This document shows positions 25,957 to 34,792 of a DNA stretch of 64,000 bases, in pieces. The position numbers and the translations under genes were made by a program. Source of the DNA: Nitrospira defluvii (GTDB lineage: Bacteria; Nitrospirota; Nitrospiria; Nitrospirales; Nitrospiraceae); the NCBI RefSeq assembly GCF_905220995.1, contig NZ_CAJNBJ010000016.1:186001-250000 (forward strand), in the 5' to 3' direction. The notes under the pieces were generated by a model, which worked only from the letters and a program-made list of their open reading frames with translations, was not told where the DNA came from and did no database searches. Each line of letters starts with the position of its first letter. Position 1 is the stretch's first letter.

Positions 25957-26949
25957 TCATCGCTTGGCCCTCTGAGTACCAGCCACATCGGACTGATGGC
26001 AAAATGCCTCCATCGGCACAATGTTGTACCGCTGCCGAAGCACTTCAACCGGTTCCCGCATGACCGGCCAATAGTCCCACCCATGATTGAGATCCACGGT
26101 CATGGCCGCGCCGCGCCGTATGGCAATCAAGGCTAATTCCGGATCGAAGAATCCCGTGCGAGCCTTGGTGATCGGGGTCATGCGAATCCCCAAATGGAAC
26201 TGCAACAGCACAAAAAACACGAAGAGAAACGGATCGCGCCGCTGAAAGCCCGCGCTGAAACAGGCGACTTGCACTTCTCCATGCGGATCCGTGCCATACC
26301 CGGAAAGGATGTGGGCGCAATCATGGAAGAGAATCGCCTCGGGAGCGCCGTTCCGCTCGCCCGGGAGCGCGAACCCGTTGCTGCGGCAATAATCCCAATA
26401 ACTCCGCCCCAGCGATCCCGCAGGATACTCCGCCAATGCTTGGTACCGGGCCGCCAATTCGGCGTTCTCGTAGGTTCCGGCCAGCCCGCCGACAAATTTC
26501 GCCAACCCTCGCAACCCTTCCTGATTCCAAATCTCCGCCACCTTCTCGCGCAACCAGAAGCGCCGGACCAGATCGAGGCGTAAGTGAAACATCTCCCGCT
26601 TCACCACATGGCGTAGATTGCCCACCTCAGGAACAGTGACCTGAAGCGCCGATGCAAACCGCTCGACCAACTCGGACTCTACGGGATTCACCTCCTGATC
26701 GATCAACGACATCACGATGAGCCCGTTCACCAGCTGGTTCCGGATCTGCTGGTCGGGCAACCCTACCGACAATTCCTCCGGCGCAATCGTGTCGAGCCCG
26801 TCCACTTGAAAGTTGGTGCCGAACGCCCGCTGCACCGCCTCCAGCATATGCCGTTCAGATTCATCGAGCGCGCCGTCCGCCAGTGCGACCGTTTTCATGG
26901 CGCGTAATCCCCAATGCGCCTGTTCTGCCGTAGGTATTCTGAATTCCAT
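25957..26949 (-). CDS. TerB-like / COQ4-like fusion protein
   Basis: A 330-residue soluble protein. Residues 10-110 resemble TerB domains (LRAMKTVALADGALDESERHML, then LVNGLIVMSLIDQEVNPVESELV), all-helical with acidic metal-site residues. From about residue 150 the chain resembles COQ4: EYPAGSLGRSYWDYCR, then HDCAH (209-213) with Glu225, which fits HDxxHx11E exactly. In COQ4 this motif binds zinc on a ubiquinone-assembly scaffold. The organism may use menaquinone, so the quinone link is inference. Follows the DedA-rhodanese gene by 43 bases, probably one transcript. Confidence 0.7.
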   Translation of the reverse strand: MEFRIPTAEQAHWGLRAMKTVALADGALDESERHMLEAVQRAFGTNFQVDGLDTIAPEELSVGLPDQQIRNQLVNGLIVMSLIDQEVNPVESELVERFASALQVTVPEVGNLRHVVKREMFHLRLDLVRRFWLREKVAEIWNQEGLRGLAKFVGGLAGTYENAELAARYQALAEYPAGSLGRSYWDYCRSNGFALPGERNGAPEAILFHDCAHILSGYGTDPHGEVQVACFSAGFQRRDPFLFVFFVLLQFHLGIRMTPITKARTGFFDPELALIAIRRGAAMTVDLNHGWDYWPVMREPVEVLRQRYNIVPMEAFCHQSDVAGTQRAKR

Positions 26950-26992
26950 GGTGGCCCTCCCTGCATGGCTGACGCGGGATCGTCTCCCGCCG

Positions 26993-27946
26993 TCAGATCG
27001 CCAGCCTGTTCACCTGCATTAATCCCACCGGCTCCATCCCGTCCCGGCTCGCCCGCCAGGCATCGAGACCACCGGCAAGCGGCCACACTCGCGAGAATCC
27101 TTTGCGTCGCAACAGCAAGACTCCTTGCGCACTCGCGGCATCAGCCGGGCAGGCACAATACAGCACCAGATCGCGTGAGCGGGGTAGCTCTCCATGCCGA
27201 TGCGCCAATTCATCCAAGGACATGTGCAAAGCGTCGGGAATCCCAGGCTCTGCCTCGACGGTCGGTCGTGGTCGCACATCAATGAGCAGCGGGGGCTCGG
27301 GGGCCGACAGTTTGTCCAGCAGTTCCGCCACCGTCATCCTCTGAACCGCCTGAAGTTGCCGGCGAACATGCCAGGCCTTCCAACCGATGTAGGCCGGCAA
27401 TAGGATACCCGCAGCGAGCAGGAGCGCAGGGACTACCTGTTCCGAATAGGCCAGGGCTTGCTCTACCTGTCCGCTGAAGAGCAGGCCGAAACCCAATCCC
27501 GACCCGGCCCACGCGACAGCGCCCAGCGCATCGTAGAGCAGGAACAAGGGGAGCCCCAGTCCCACGATCCCGGCCAACGGTGGGGCGATCGTGCTCAAAC
27601 CCGGGATGAACTTCGCCACCAGCAAGGACTGCACGCCATGCCTGCGAAACACGTCTTCCGTCCGCCGCACGCAGGCGTCCGGCTCCAAGGCGATCCGGCA
27701 CAACAGCGTGAGCACGGGCCGCCCGCGCCACCGCCCGGCGAAAAACCAGATGACATCCGCCAATAGCGTGGCTGAGAGCGCGGCGACCAGGGCGCCCGAC
27801 CAGGAGAGGTGGCCGGTCCCCACCAGCACACCGGCCGCGACCAGCAGCGGCAATGCCGGAAACGGCAACCCGAGTTGCTCGGCCAGCACCCCACCGAATA
27901 ACACCCACGCTCCATGCTGCTCCAATAAGCCACTCACCGATTCCAT
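26993..27946 (-). CDS. DedA (VTT-domain) membrane protein fused to rhodanese domain
   Basis: A 317-residue protein; ATG at 27946 follows GGGGAGG. Residues 1-200 are a DedA/SNARE-associated membrane domain with the re-entrant motif FAGRWRGRPVL and the conserved RHGVQSLLVAKFIPGLSTIAPPLAG. DedA proteins are lipid scramblases or flippases needed for envelope homeostasis. Residues 215-305 form a rhodanese domain (LLIDVRPRPTVEAEPGIPDALHM; DLVLYCACPADAASA) with a Cys in the active loop. The fusion puts a sulfur-transfer or Cys-relay domain on the cytoplasmic face. Paired with the TerB/COQ4-like gene. Confidence 0.87.
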   Translation of the reverse strand: MESVSGLLEQHGAWVLFGGVLAEQLGLPFPALPLLVAAGVLVGTGHLSWSGALVAALSATLLADVIWFFAGRWRGRPVLTLLCRIALEPDACVRRTEDVFRRHGVQSLLVAKFIPGLSTIAPPLAGIVGLGLPLFLLYDALGAVAWAGSGLGFGLLFSGQVEQALAYSEQVVPALLLAAGILLPAYIGWKAWHVRRQLQAVQRMTVAELLDKLSAPEPPLLIDVRPRPTVEAEPGIPDALHMSLDELAHRHGELPRSRDLVLYCACPADAASAQGVLLLRRKGFSRVWPLAGGLDAWRASRDGMEPVGLMQVNRLAI

Positions 27947-28103
27947 TTGCCCCTCCCCTTGGCTCATTTCTCATCACGACGCAAGCGGGTGGTAAGCAGG
28001 GTTCATTCCACCCGCTGCGGTCCTGTCACAGGCACAGGATTCCCTGTTGTCTGAGGGGATTAGCGAGCAGAGACAGGGACAAGACCATGCAGCCTGGCCG
28101 CTG

Positions 28104-28146
28104 GTGCCGAATGCTGACTGCCTGTCCGTCGGCACCTGCCGAAATA
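28104..28146. repeat. REP-like palindromic element, copy 2
   Basis: Second copy of the element at 25905-25947, with the same GTGCCGA ... TCGGCAC stem (28104-28110 and 28129-28135). It lies about 65 bases 3' of the NDH-2 gene. The three differences from copy 1 fall in the loop, while the stem is conserved, which suggests the fold matters. Confidence 0.6.
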
Positions 28147-28210
28147 TCGTCGCCCCATGGACGAACGAGTTCAGGCACCAGAGAAATTAGACGTGGGGTG
28201 TCTCGTGGGA

Positions 28211-29452
28211 CTAATCGATCAGGCGAGCGCCTGGTTTGAATGTCACGTAGTACCAGATCCACTCGGAGACGACGCGGAAGCGATTGCGGAAGCCGATCAA
28301 AAAGAAGATGTGGACGGTGCACCAGAGCAGCCAGGCCCAGAGACCGGACACATGCACCGATCCGAATTGCGCCACAGCCTTGGCCCGGCCGATGGTGGCC
28401 AAGGTCCCTCGATCGACATAACGAAAGGCCGCCCGCCGGCCCGACATTGTCCGCGCTGCAATCACCGCCGCCACATACCGCCCCTCCTGCATGGCAAGCG
28501 GAGCCAGCCCGGACAGGACATGGCCTTGCGCGTCCTGCACCGCTGCGGCATCGCCGATCACGAACAGCCATTCATCATCCGGAACCGTCAGATCCGGCCG
28601 CACAAACACCCGGCCGGCTGGATCCAGGGGAACGTTGAGCGAGGACAAGAGTGGAGAGGCGCGGTTGCCGGCAGCCCAGATGACGTGGCCGGTCTCGATG
28701 AATTGTCCGTCGAGCGACACGCCCTTCGGGCCGACGTCACGCACCCTCTGATTGAGGAGCACCGTGACGCCCATCGACTCCAGCGCAGACTGTGCGTTCG
28801 CAGACAAATCGGGAGGAAAGCCCGAAAGGACCCTGGATCCCGCCTCTACCAGCAGAATCCTGACCGCTTGTCGTTGCAGAAAGGGAAAGTCCGGGAGCAT
28901 GGCGTTTCGGCCGATCTCCGCCATGGCCCCAGCGAGTTCCACTCCGGTCGGTCCGCCGCCCACAATCACGAAGGTCAACGGAGTCGTACCGGTTGACGTG
29001 GCGGCCCGGCGTTCCGCCTCCTCGAAGGCCAGCAACATCCGCGTGCGCAACGCAACCGCGTCAACGAGGGTCTTGAGCCCTGGAGCATGGTCCTCCCACT
29101 CGGGACGGCTGAAGTGCGCGTGTCGGGAGCCGACCGCGACGATCAGGGCATCATAGGAAACAGGTGGGTAGTCCGTAACCTGGACCTGCCTGGCCGCACG
29201 ATCGATCCCCTGCACTTCCCCCATCACCACACGAATGTTCGACTGAGACCGGAAGATGGTCCGCAGGGGCCAGGCGATATCACCGGGGGAGAGCGCGGCC
29301 GTTGCCACTTGGTACAGCAACGGCTGAAAGAGATGATGGTTGGTGCGGTCGATAAGCGTAATGTCGAGGTCGGCTTTTCGCAGGGCTTCGGCCGCAGCCA
29401 ATCCGCCGAATCCGCCTCCGATGATCACCACACGCATTCGCTTCGGGTCCAT
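28211..29452 (-). CDS. ndh: Type II NADH:quinone oxidoreductase (NDH-2)
   Basis: A 413-residue monotopic flavoprotein. FAD-binding VVIIGGGFGGLAAAEALRKAD is at residues 8-28. The NHHLFQPLLYQVATAALSPGDIA stretch is the quinone-side signature, and the second dinucleotide fold is TFVIVGGGPTGVELAGAMAE near residue 160. The catalytic ATP-like GHVIWAAGN and VIGDAA blocks follow. The C-terminal amphipathic part (LLWCTVHIFFLIGFRNRFRVV) anchors it to the membrane. It oxidises NADH to reduce quinone without pumping protons. It follows the sigma-54 activator gene by 76 bases, so the regulator may act on, or be co-transcribed with, it. Confidence 0.92.
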   Translation of the reverse strand: MDPKRMRVVIIGGGFGGLAAAEALRKADLDITLIDRTNHHLFQPLLYQVATAALSPGDIAWPLRTIFRSQSNIRVVMGEVQGIDRAARQVQVTDYPPVSYDALIVAVGSRHAHFSRPEWEDHAPGLKTLVDAVALRTRMLLAFEEAERRAATSTGTTPLTFVIVGGGPTGVELAGAMAEIGRNAMLPDFPFLQRQAVRILLVEAGSRVLSGFPPDLSANAQSALESMGVTVLLNQRVRDVGPKGVSLDGQFIETGHVIWAAGNRASPLLSSLNVPLDPAGRVFVRPDLTVPDDEWLFVIGDAAAVQDAQGHVLSGLAPLAMQEGRYVAAVIAARTMSGRRAAFRYVDRGTLATIGRAKAVAQFGSVHVSGLWAWLLWCTVHIFFLIGFRNRFRVVSEWIWYYVTFKPGARLID

Positions 29453-29528
29453 CTGCAGACTCTAGCGCGGACCATGTGCCGGAGCATCCTGGGGAAGTTC
29501 CCAGCTGTCGTCGCTGCGGGAGCGGGAG

Positions 29529-31619
29529 TTACACCGGCCGGGCAATGCCGAGCTTCTGCATCTTGGACTGGAGCGTAGTGCGTTTCATCCCTAAGCGGGC
29601 GGCAGCGCCGGACGATCCGCCGATGACCCAGTTCGTCTCCCGAAGGGCCTTGAGGATATGGTCGCGCTCCGCCTCTTCCAGCGTGGTGGCAGACCCGTTG
29701 GGCGGTAACGCCGGGCGTTTCAACTCCGCAGCCGGCACGAAAAGCTCCGACCCGGATGACAGGATCACAGCCCGCTCGACGAAGTTTTCCAGCTCGCGTA
29801 CGTTGCCGGGCCACCCATAGGCCTGCAGCACCCGCATGGCGTCGGCCGGGACGGATTCAATTCGTTTTTTCATACGCGACGCGAACTTCTGGACGAAGTG
29901 CCGGACCAGTACAGGAATATCCTCGACTCGTTCCCGAAGCGGTGGCACGGTCACGGGGAAGACCTTCAATCGGTAATAGAGATCGCTACGAAACTTCTGT
30001 TCATCCACCATCTGCCCCAGGTCTCGATTCGTGGCGGCGATCACCCGGACATTGACCCGCATCGTCCTGGTGCTCCCCAACCGCTCGAATTCCTGTTCCT
30101 GGAGCACGCGCAGCAGTTTGACCTGCAATTCCAGCGGAATCTCGCCCACTTCATCGAGAAAAATGGTGCCGCGATCGGCCAATTCGAATCGCCCGATTTT
30201 CGTGGCGATGGCTCCGGTGAAAGCGCCCTTTTCATGCCCGAAGAGTTCGCTTTCCAACAGACCGGTGGGAATCGCGGCACAATTGAGCTTCACGAAGGTC
30301 CGTTCGCGGCGGTCGCTCAGATTGTGGAGGGCGCGCGCAATCAGTTCCTTGCCACTCCCCGTCTCCCCGAGAATCAACACGGTGGAATCGGTCGCGGCGA
30401 CAGTCTGCACCTGTTTCAACACCTGTTTCAGCGCGCGGCTGTCCCCGACGATCTCCTCAAAGTTGTAGGCGGTTTGAATTTCCTCTTCGAGGTACACCTT
30501 TTCCTTGGCCAGTGTATCTTTCAGTGCTGCGATCTCGCGAAACGCCAAGGCGTTCTCGACGGCGATGGCAATTTGTTGTGCGACCTGCCCCAGCAACTGC
30601 ACATCGTCCGGATCGAACCCGGCGTCCCTGCGCCGACCGACGTTCAACGCCCCCAAAGCATGGTTGCGCGAAAGGAGCGGTATGGAACAGAACGACTTGA
30701 GGCCGCGATCGAGCAGATCCTGCGCACAGGGCGACGTACCCGCCATGGCCAGCAGTTCTCGCTCTCCGAACAGGGCCACTTTGCCCGTCGTAATCGCGAG
30801 GCAGGACGGCGACTGTGTACTTTCCTCGATGCGCCCTTCCTCGATGAAGCTTTCATTCCGGTCGAAATCCAGCACATGGATACGCCAGCGGCCGGTTGCC
30901 TCATCGCACAAGAGCAGACTCGATCCGTCATGCTGAATGACCCGGCGCAAGCAGGCGCTGACGGCGGGGAACAATTGGTCCAAATCCAGATGCGAGACCA
31001 CCGCATTGTTGACTTCGAGTAGCAGGCGCAACCGGTCGCGATCGTGCGCCAGATCCTGGTGATGCAGCACATTATCCACCGCCACAGCCACCAGCTTGGC
31101 CACCTGATGCAGGAACGTCACGCTGCCTTCGTCGAAGGCAAAGGGTTTCACGCTGCCGAACCCGATGGCGCCCAACCGGCGCATGGCGGTCGTCAGCGGA
31201 AAGAAGCAGACGGATTGGACGCCGATTCCGCGCAAGGCGTCCATTCCGACGTGAAACCGCGTCTCCTCCGCAAGCGACGGAATCAGGATCGGCTGTTGCT
31301 GCTCCCACACCCATGCGCTGGCCGAGTCCTTCATCGGGATCTCGAGGCCGTCGAGAGATCGCGTCACCCGCCGCGCCTCCGCCGTTTCCAGCACATGGAC
31401 CTTCATCACGTGTTTCGCGGCATCATGCAGCACCAGCCCAACGAAATCGAACGGCGCCACCTCAGGCAGGCATTGCGCCAGGCCCTGAAAGAGCGACGGC
31501 AAATCGTGGTGCGCGGCGATCTCTTCCGCCACCTGCAGCAAGGCGGCTCCGTGATCGGTGACCGCCGACCCAAGGTTGCCTGAAATCGTCTCATGCATGG
31601 GCATAGTATACGGCGCCAT
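29529..31619 (-). CDS. Sigma-54-dependent activator with two GAF domains
   Basis: A 696-residue FhlA-like bacterial enhancer-binding protein. ATG at 31619 has AGGAG five bases upstream; internal ATGs at 31604 and 31598 are alternatives. GAF domains span about residues 35-185 and 205-360. The AAA+ module has Walker A GETGSGKE (418-425), the sigma-54-contacting GAFTGA (465-470), Walker B GTIFLDE (484-490) and the Arg-finger region (548-550). The Fis-type HTH is at 654-692. GAF ligands are unknown (small molecule or redox cofactor). No sigma-54 promoter was found nearby, so the target may be distant. Confidence 0.93.
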   Translation of the reverse strand: MAPYTMPMHETISGNLGSAVTDHGAALLQVAEEIAAHHDLPSLFQGLAQCLPEVAPFDFVGLVLHDAAKHVMKVHVLETAEARRVTRSLDGLEIPMKDSASAWVWEQQQPILIPSLAEETRFHVGMDALRGIGVQSVCFFPLTTAMRRLGAIGFGSVKPFAFDEGSVTFLHQVAKLVAVAVDNVLHHQDLAHDRDRLRLLLEVNNAVVSHLDLDQLFPAVSACLRRVIQHDGSSLLLCDEATGRWRIHVLDFDRNESFIEEGRIEESTQSPSCLAITTGKVALFGERELLAMAGTSPCAQDLLDRGLKSFCSIPLLSRNHALGALNVGRRRDAGFDPDDVQLLGQVAQQIAIAVENALAFREIAALKDTLAKEKVYLEEEIQTAYNFEEIVGDSRALKQVLKQVQTVAATDSTVLILGETGSGKELIARALHNLSDRRERTFVKLNCAAIPTGLLESELFGHEKGAFTGAIATKIGRFELADRGTIFLDEVGEIPLELQVKLLRVLQEQEFERLGSTRTMRVNVRVIAATNRDLGQMVDEQKFRSDLYYRLKVFPVTVPPLRERVEDIPVLVRHFVQKFASRMKKRIESVPADAMRVLQAYGWPGNVRELENFVERAVILSSGSELFVPAAELKRPALPPNGSATTLEEAERDHILKALRETNWVIGGSSGAAARLGMKRTTLQSKMQKLGIARPV

Positions 31620-31673
31620 CCGGGCTCCTATGCAACTGTCTCGACGTGGCCCAGCCGTTCACCCAGTGGATCG

Positions 31674-32501
31674 TCACCGCACATCGAACTCCCACGTCAT
31701 GCCCTGCGCAAAATGCGGCGCGCCGGTCTTCGAATCGGTGAAGAAACAGATCAAGGCATACTGACCTGGATCGAACTGCGCCGTGAAGATGCCCCGGGCT
31801 CCTCGCTCAATCCCAACAATGCCCCCCAGCGGCCGCCCCGGCGGAGGCCCGGCTGCCCCAGGCTCGAACGCCGCGATGAAGTCCTTGGCCTTCGCGGCCG
31901 GTGCCAGTTTCACCAACACGACCTCGTGGGCCTGCGTGCCTTCGTTCACCAGTTGAATGGTGTGCGACCCTGCGGTGATGGGCTTGGACAACACGAACTG
32001 AAAATCCCGGGCGGTGATCACCACGTCGGGCTTCGTTTCGGTCATGCGTGTCCCGACCGCCTCCGTCACCATGAAAGGCTTGACCATGCCCAACGCCACA
32101 TGCGCGACTCCGGTCTTGTTGGGAATCAGACAGAGCACCAGGTGCTGCCCCGGCTGCAATTCCATCACCGCGGTTGCGCGATCGCCGGGTACCACGGCGT
32201 TCGGTCCCCCGACGAAGGTTGCCCAGGTGGGTGGATGCTCAGGATCGGCCTTCATCGCTGCGGCAAAGTCGGCCGGCGTCTTGCCCGGTGCTAACCGGAC
32301 CAGTTGAGCATGGTGGACTTCAGCGCCCTGGTTCAGCACCTCGATGGCGGTCAGACCGGAGGGCACCTGCTCCGGACCCATAAAGCCATAGTCCGTCGCG
32401 GTCATGGTGAACTGCCCCGGCTGCGCCGCCAGCGTCTGTCCGGTTGGGTTCGTTGCGGCCAACGCGAGCACACAGAGCAAAGCCAATATATGTGCCTTCA
32501 T
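31674..32501 (-). CDS. Exported protein with two tandem cupredoxin-like domains
   Basis: A 275-residue protein; ATG at 32501 has AGGAGG six bases upstream, better than the ATG at 32507 that abuts the site. A signal peptide ends near TLAAQ (residue 27). Two homologous halves follow. Half 1 has His63/His64, Cys124, His134 and Met139; half 2 has His192, Cys252, His263 and Met268. The sequences run PGQHLVLCLIPNKTGVAHVALGM and PGQYALICFFTDSKTGAPHFAQGM. His...Cys...His...Met in this order is the type 1 blue-copper ligand pattern, although the Cys-His gap is longer than in plastocyanin. A periplasmic electron carrier or copper binder is inferred. Followed at 54 bases by the sigma-54 activator. Confidence 0.6.
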   Translation of the reverse strand: MKAHILALLCVLALAATNPTGQTLAAQPGQFTMTATDYGFMGPEQVPSGLTAIEVLNQGAEVHHAQLVRLAPGKTPADFAAAMKADPEHPPTWATFVGGPNAVVPGDRATAVMELQPGQHLVLCLIPNKTGVAHVALGMVKPFMVTEAVGTRMTETKPDVVITARDFQFVLSKPITAGSHTIQLVNEGTQAHEVVLVKLAPAAKAKDFIAAFEPGAAGPPPGRPLGGIVGIERGARGIFTAQFDPGQYALICFFTDSKTGAPHFAQGMTWEFDVR

Positions 32502-32643
32502 GGTCATCCTCCTTGATCGTGAATTACGTCCAACACCGTCTCCCTCGCGAAGGAAGGTGTACCACGGAAGGCGCCGACTTCCTTCCTAAGAATATGCTAT
32601 GGTGTCCCTAAATTTTTCCTAACCTGCTGCCACGGCGCCTGCG

Positions 32644-33099
32644 ATGATCCCCCCTGCCATCGTCGAATTGCTCCGCACCGGTGTCTCCGTCAATGTCGGC
32701 ACTCGCGATGCGGATCTTCTGCCGGAATGCACCAGGGGCTGGGGCATCTGGGTGGATGACGAGCGTCAGGCGGTGACCCTGTTGCTCACGGAATCCGCGT
32801 CGGCACAGACCCTCGCCAACCTCCGCGAGAACGGGCTCATCGCCATCACCTGCTCACGGCCTACCGACCACGTGACCTGCCAACTCAAGGGCAACGTCAC
32901 GCACATTCGTCCGGCAACCCCAGAGGACTATGCCCGACAACGGCAGTGGCGTCGGGCGTTTCTTGGGGAACTCATCGCAGTCGGGGTTCCGGCCGAGCAG
33001 GCCGACGCCATCATCATGGAGCCCGCCGTTTCAGTGGGAGTGCACGTGACCGGTGTCTTCGCCCAAACACCCGGCCCAGGCGCCGGCGAAAAGGTCTGA
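32644..33099 (+). CDS. Pyridoxamine 5'-phosphate oxidase-like FMN split-barrel protein
   Basis: A 151-residue protein of the PNPOx-like split-barrel class. It shows SVNVGTRDADLLPECTRGWGIWV, then TLANLRENGLIAITCSRPTDHVTCQLKG near residue 60-90, the usual barrel and flavin-site pattern. Family members bind FMN, F420 or haem; true pyridoxine oxidase residues are not evident. No clear ribosome site precedes the ATG. It runs three bases before the next gene, which begins with a related barrel, so the two are probably co-expressed. It diverges from the cupredoxin-like gene. Confidence 0.75.
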   Translation: MIPPAIVELLRTGVSVNVGTRDADLLPECTRGWGIWVDDERQAVTLLLTESASAQTLANLRENGLIAITCSRPTDHVTCQLKGNVTHIRPATPEDYARQRQWRRAFLGELIAVGVPAEQADAIIMEPAVSVGVHVTGVFAQTPGPGAGEKV

Positions 33100-33102
33100 C
33101 GC

Positions 33103-34487
33103 ATGGAGCGCGCCACGCTGACGCTCAAAGACCTCTGGGCCTGCTTCGAAGGTATCATTCCGGCCACCATCGCGACCTGCGCGAAAGACGGCACCCCAAC
33201 ATCAGTTACGTCAGTCAGGTCCATTACGTCGATCCCGAGCATGTGGCGATCTCGTTTCAGTTCTTCAACAAGACCCGCAAGAACATCGCCGAACATCCCT
33301 TCGCCTGCGTGATGGTCCTGGACCCGCGCGCCATACAGGCCTACCGGCTGTCCCTGAAGTATGAGCGATCGGAATCCTCGGGCCCCTTGTTTCACGCCAT
33401 GTCGTTGCAACTGCAGGCCATTGCCTCCCATGCCGGCATGTCCGACGTGTTTCGTCTCCGGGCCGCCGATATCTATGCCGTGCGCCGCATCGAGCGAGTC
33501 GAGGGCATCACCTCACTCCCCACCCCGCCGCGCGACGAACGACCTCCGTCCCTGTTCATTGAGCCGGACCTACACGCGTTGCGGGTCATCGCCGAACGGC
33601 TGAACCGGACCGAATGCCTCGGCGAATTGTTGGAGACCGCGCTCCACTGCCTGGATGAGTTCTTCGGCCTGCACCACACGATGCTACTGCTGGTGGATGA
33701 GAAGCGCCGCACACTCCAGACCATTGCAAGCCGCGGTTACCGGGAGAACGGGGTCGGCTCCGAGGTAGGTTTCGGGGAGGGCCTCATCGGGACGGTCGCA
33801 ACGGCGAAACTGCCGCTGCGGCTCTCCGGGCTCGACCACACGTTGCGCTATGCCCGCGCGGTCCATGATCGCGCCGAAGCGGTCTCCGGTCCCGATGCCG
33901 TCTGTCGCGAGATTCCCCTGCCCGGTCTGTCGAATGCCTCGACGCAGATCGCGGTCCCGCTGATGATCCGGAATCGCTGCCTGGGTGTGTTGGTCGCTGA
34001 AACCTTGGAACCACTGACGTTACTGATTCGCGAAGAAGCGTTGATGGCCATTGTGGCCGGTCATCTGGCCGCCGGAATCGAGCAGTCAGCGCACGAGGCA
34101 GACGAGCACCTTCCTGTGGACGCCCCTGTCGCGGCTCCGACCCCGATTCGTTCAGTCTCCTCGCACCGCTCGTTCTGCTTCTATCATGCGGATGACTGCA
34201 TCTTCGTCGACGGCGAATACTTGATCAAGAACGTCCCGGGACGCATTCTCTGGCGGATTCTGAAACAACATCAGGACGAACAACGAGTGGAGTTCACGAA
34301 TCGCGAGTTGCGGATGGATAGTTGGCTGGGCCTGCCGGAGTGGAAAGATAACTTCGAAACGCGATTGATTCTATTGCGCAAACGGCTGGAACAGAAATGC
34401 CCCGACGTGCGCCTCGTGCCACGCGGACGCGGGCGGTTCGCGCTCGAAATCTCGGTGAAGATTGTCCTGTCTGAAAAGCCTGCGTGA
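33103..34487 (+). pseudogene. Frameshifted FMN split-barrel / GAF / C-terminal winged-helix-like protein
   Basis: Intended product about 461 residues. ATG at 33103 reads a split-barrel start (LKDLWACFEGIIPATIATCAKDGTP), then leaves frame. Coding continues as NISYVSQVHYVDPEHVAISF in the next frame from 33198. One missing base in the CCCC run at 33194-33197 explains it: a fifth C would restore the frame. After the barrel come a GAF domain (about residues 165-330 of the repaired product; LLETALHCLDEFFGLHHTMLLL, GEGLIGTVATAK) and a C-terminal region (VDGEYLIKNVPGRILWRILKQH ... LRMDSWLGLPEWKDNFETRL) resembling a winged helix. Real lesion, read error or programmed slip cannot be told apart here. 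Confidence 0.75.
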
Positions 34488-34532
34488 TGGCGGCAGTGCG
34501 ATCAGCGAAACGCGCTCATGACACAGGCTTAT

Positions 34533-34733
34533 TCAGGCGCCGTCGGGCTGTTCCTCGAACAGGATGCGCTGGTTGCCGAAGGCGAGGGAGCGTTGCCCTT
34601 CCGCTTTCAGCACTTCAGTCATTTTGGCGGGCGTCGCGCAGAAACCGACATCCGCGGCGCTGGTCGTTGCCGGCGCAAAAGCGGAGAGCGCCAGTACCGC
34701 TGCTGCGAGAAAACTGCCAACCAGTCTTCCCAC
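34533..34733 (-). CDS. Small exported protein of unknown function
   Basis: A 66-residue protein starting GTG at 34733 with AGGAAG just upstream. A typical signal peptide (LVGSFLAAAVLALSAFAPATTSAA, cleaved about residue 27) is followed by only 40 residues including one Cys (ADVGFCATPAKMTEVLKAEG). The mature part resembles the N-terminal end of longer exported proteins, so it may be truncated. It converges with the gene ending at 34487 and lies 60 bases downstream of hipA. Confidence 0.5.
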   Translation of the reverse strand: MGRLVGSFLAAAVLALSAFAPATTSAADVGFCATPAKMTEVLKAEGQRSLAFGNQRILFEEQPDGA

Positions 34734-34792
34734 GATCTTCCTAGCTCGACATCCTATTCAACACAGCAACTATTCCTTCGATCGCGTTCCTT

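Noticed and set aside
29898-31022. Plus-strand open frame of 374 codons
   Set aside because: Shadow of the sigma-54 activator gene.
28211-32643. Sigma-54 (-24/-12) promoter near the activator gene
   Set aside because: I looked for TGGCAC-N5-TTGC-like sites before ndh, the activator and the cupredoxin gene and found none convincing.
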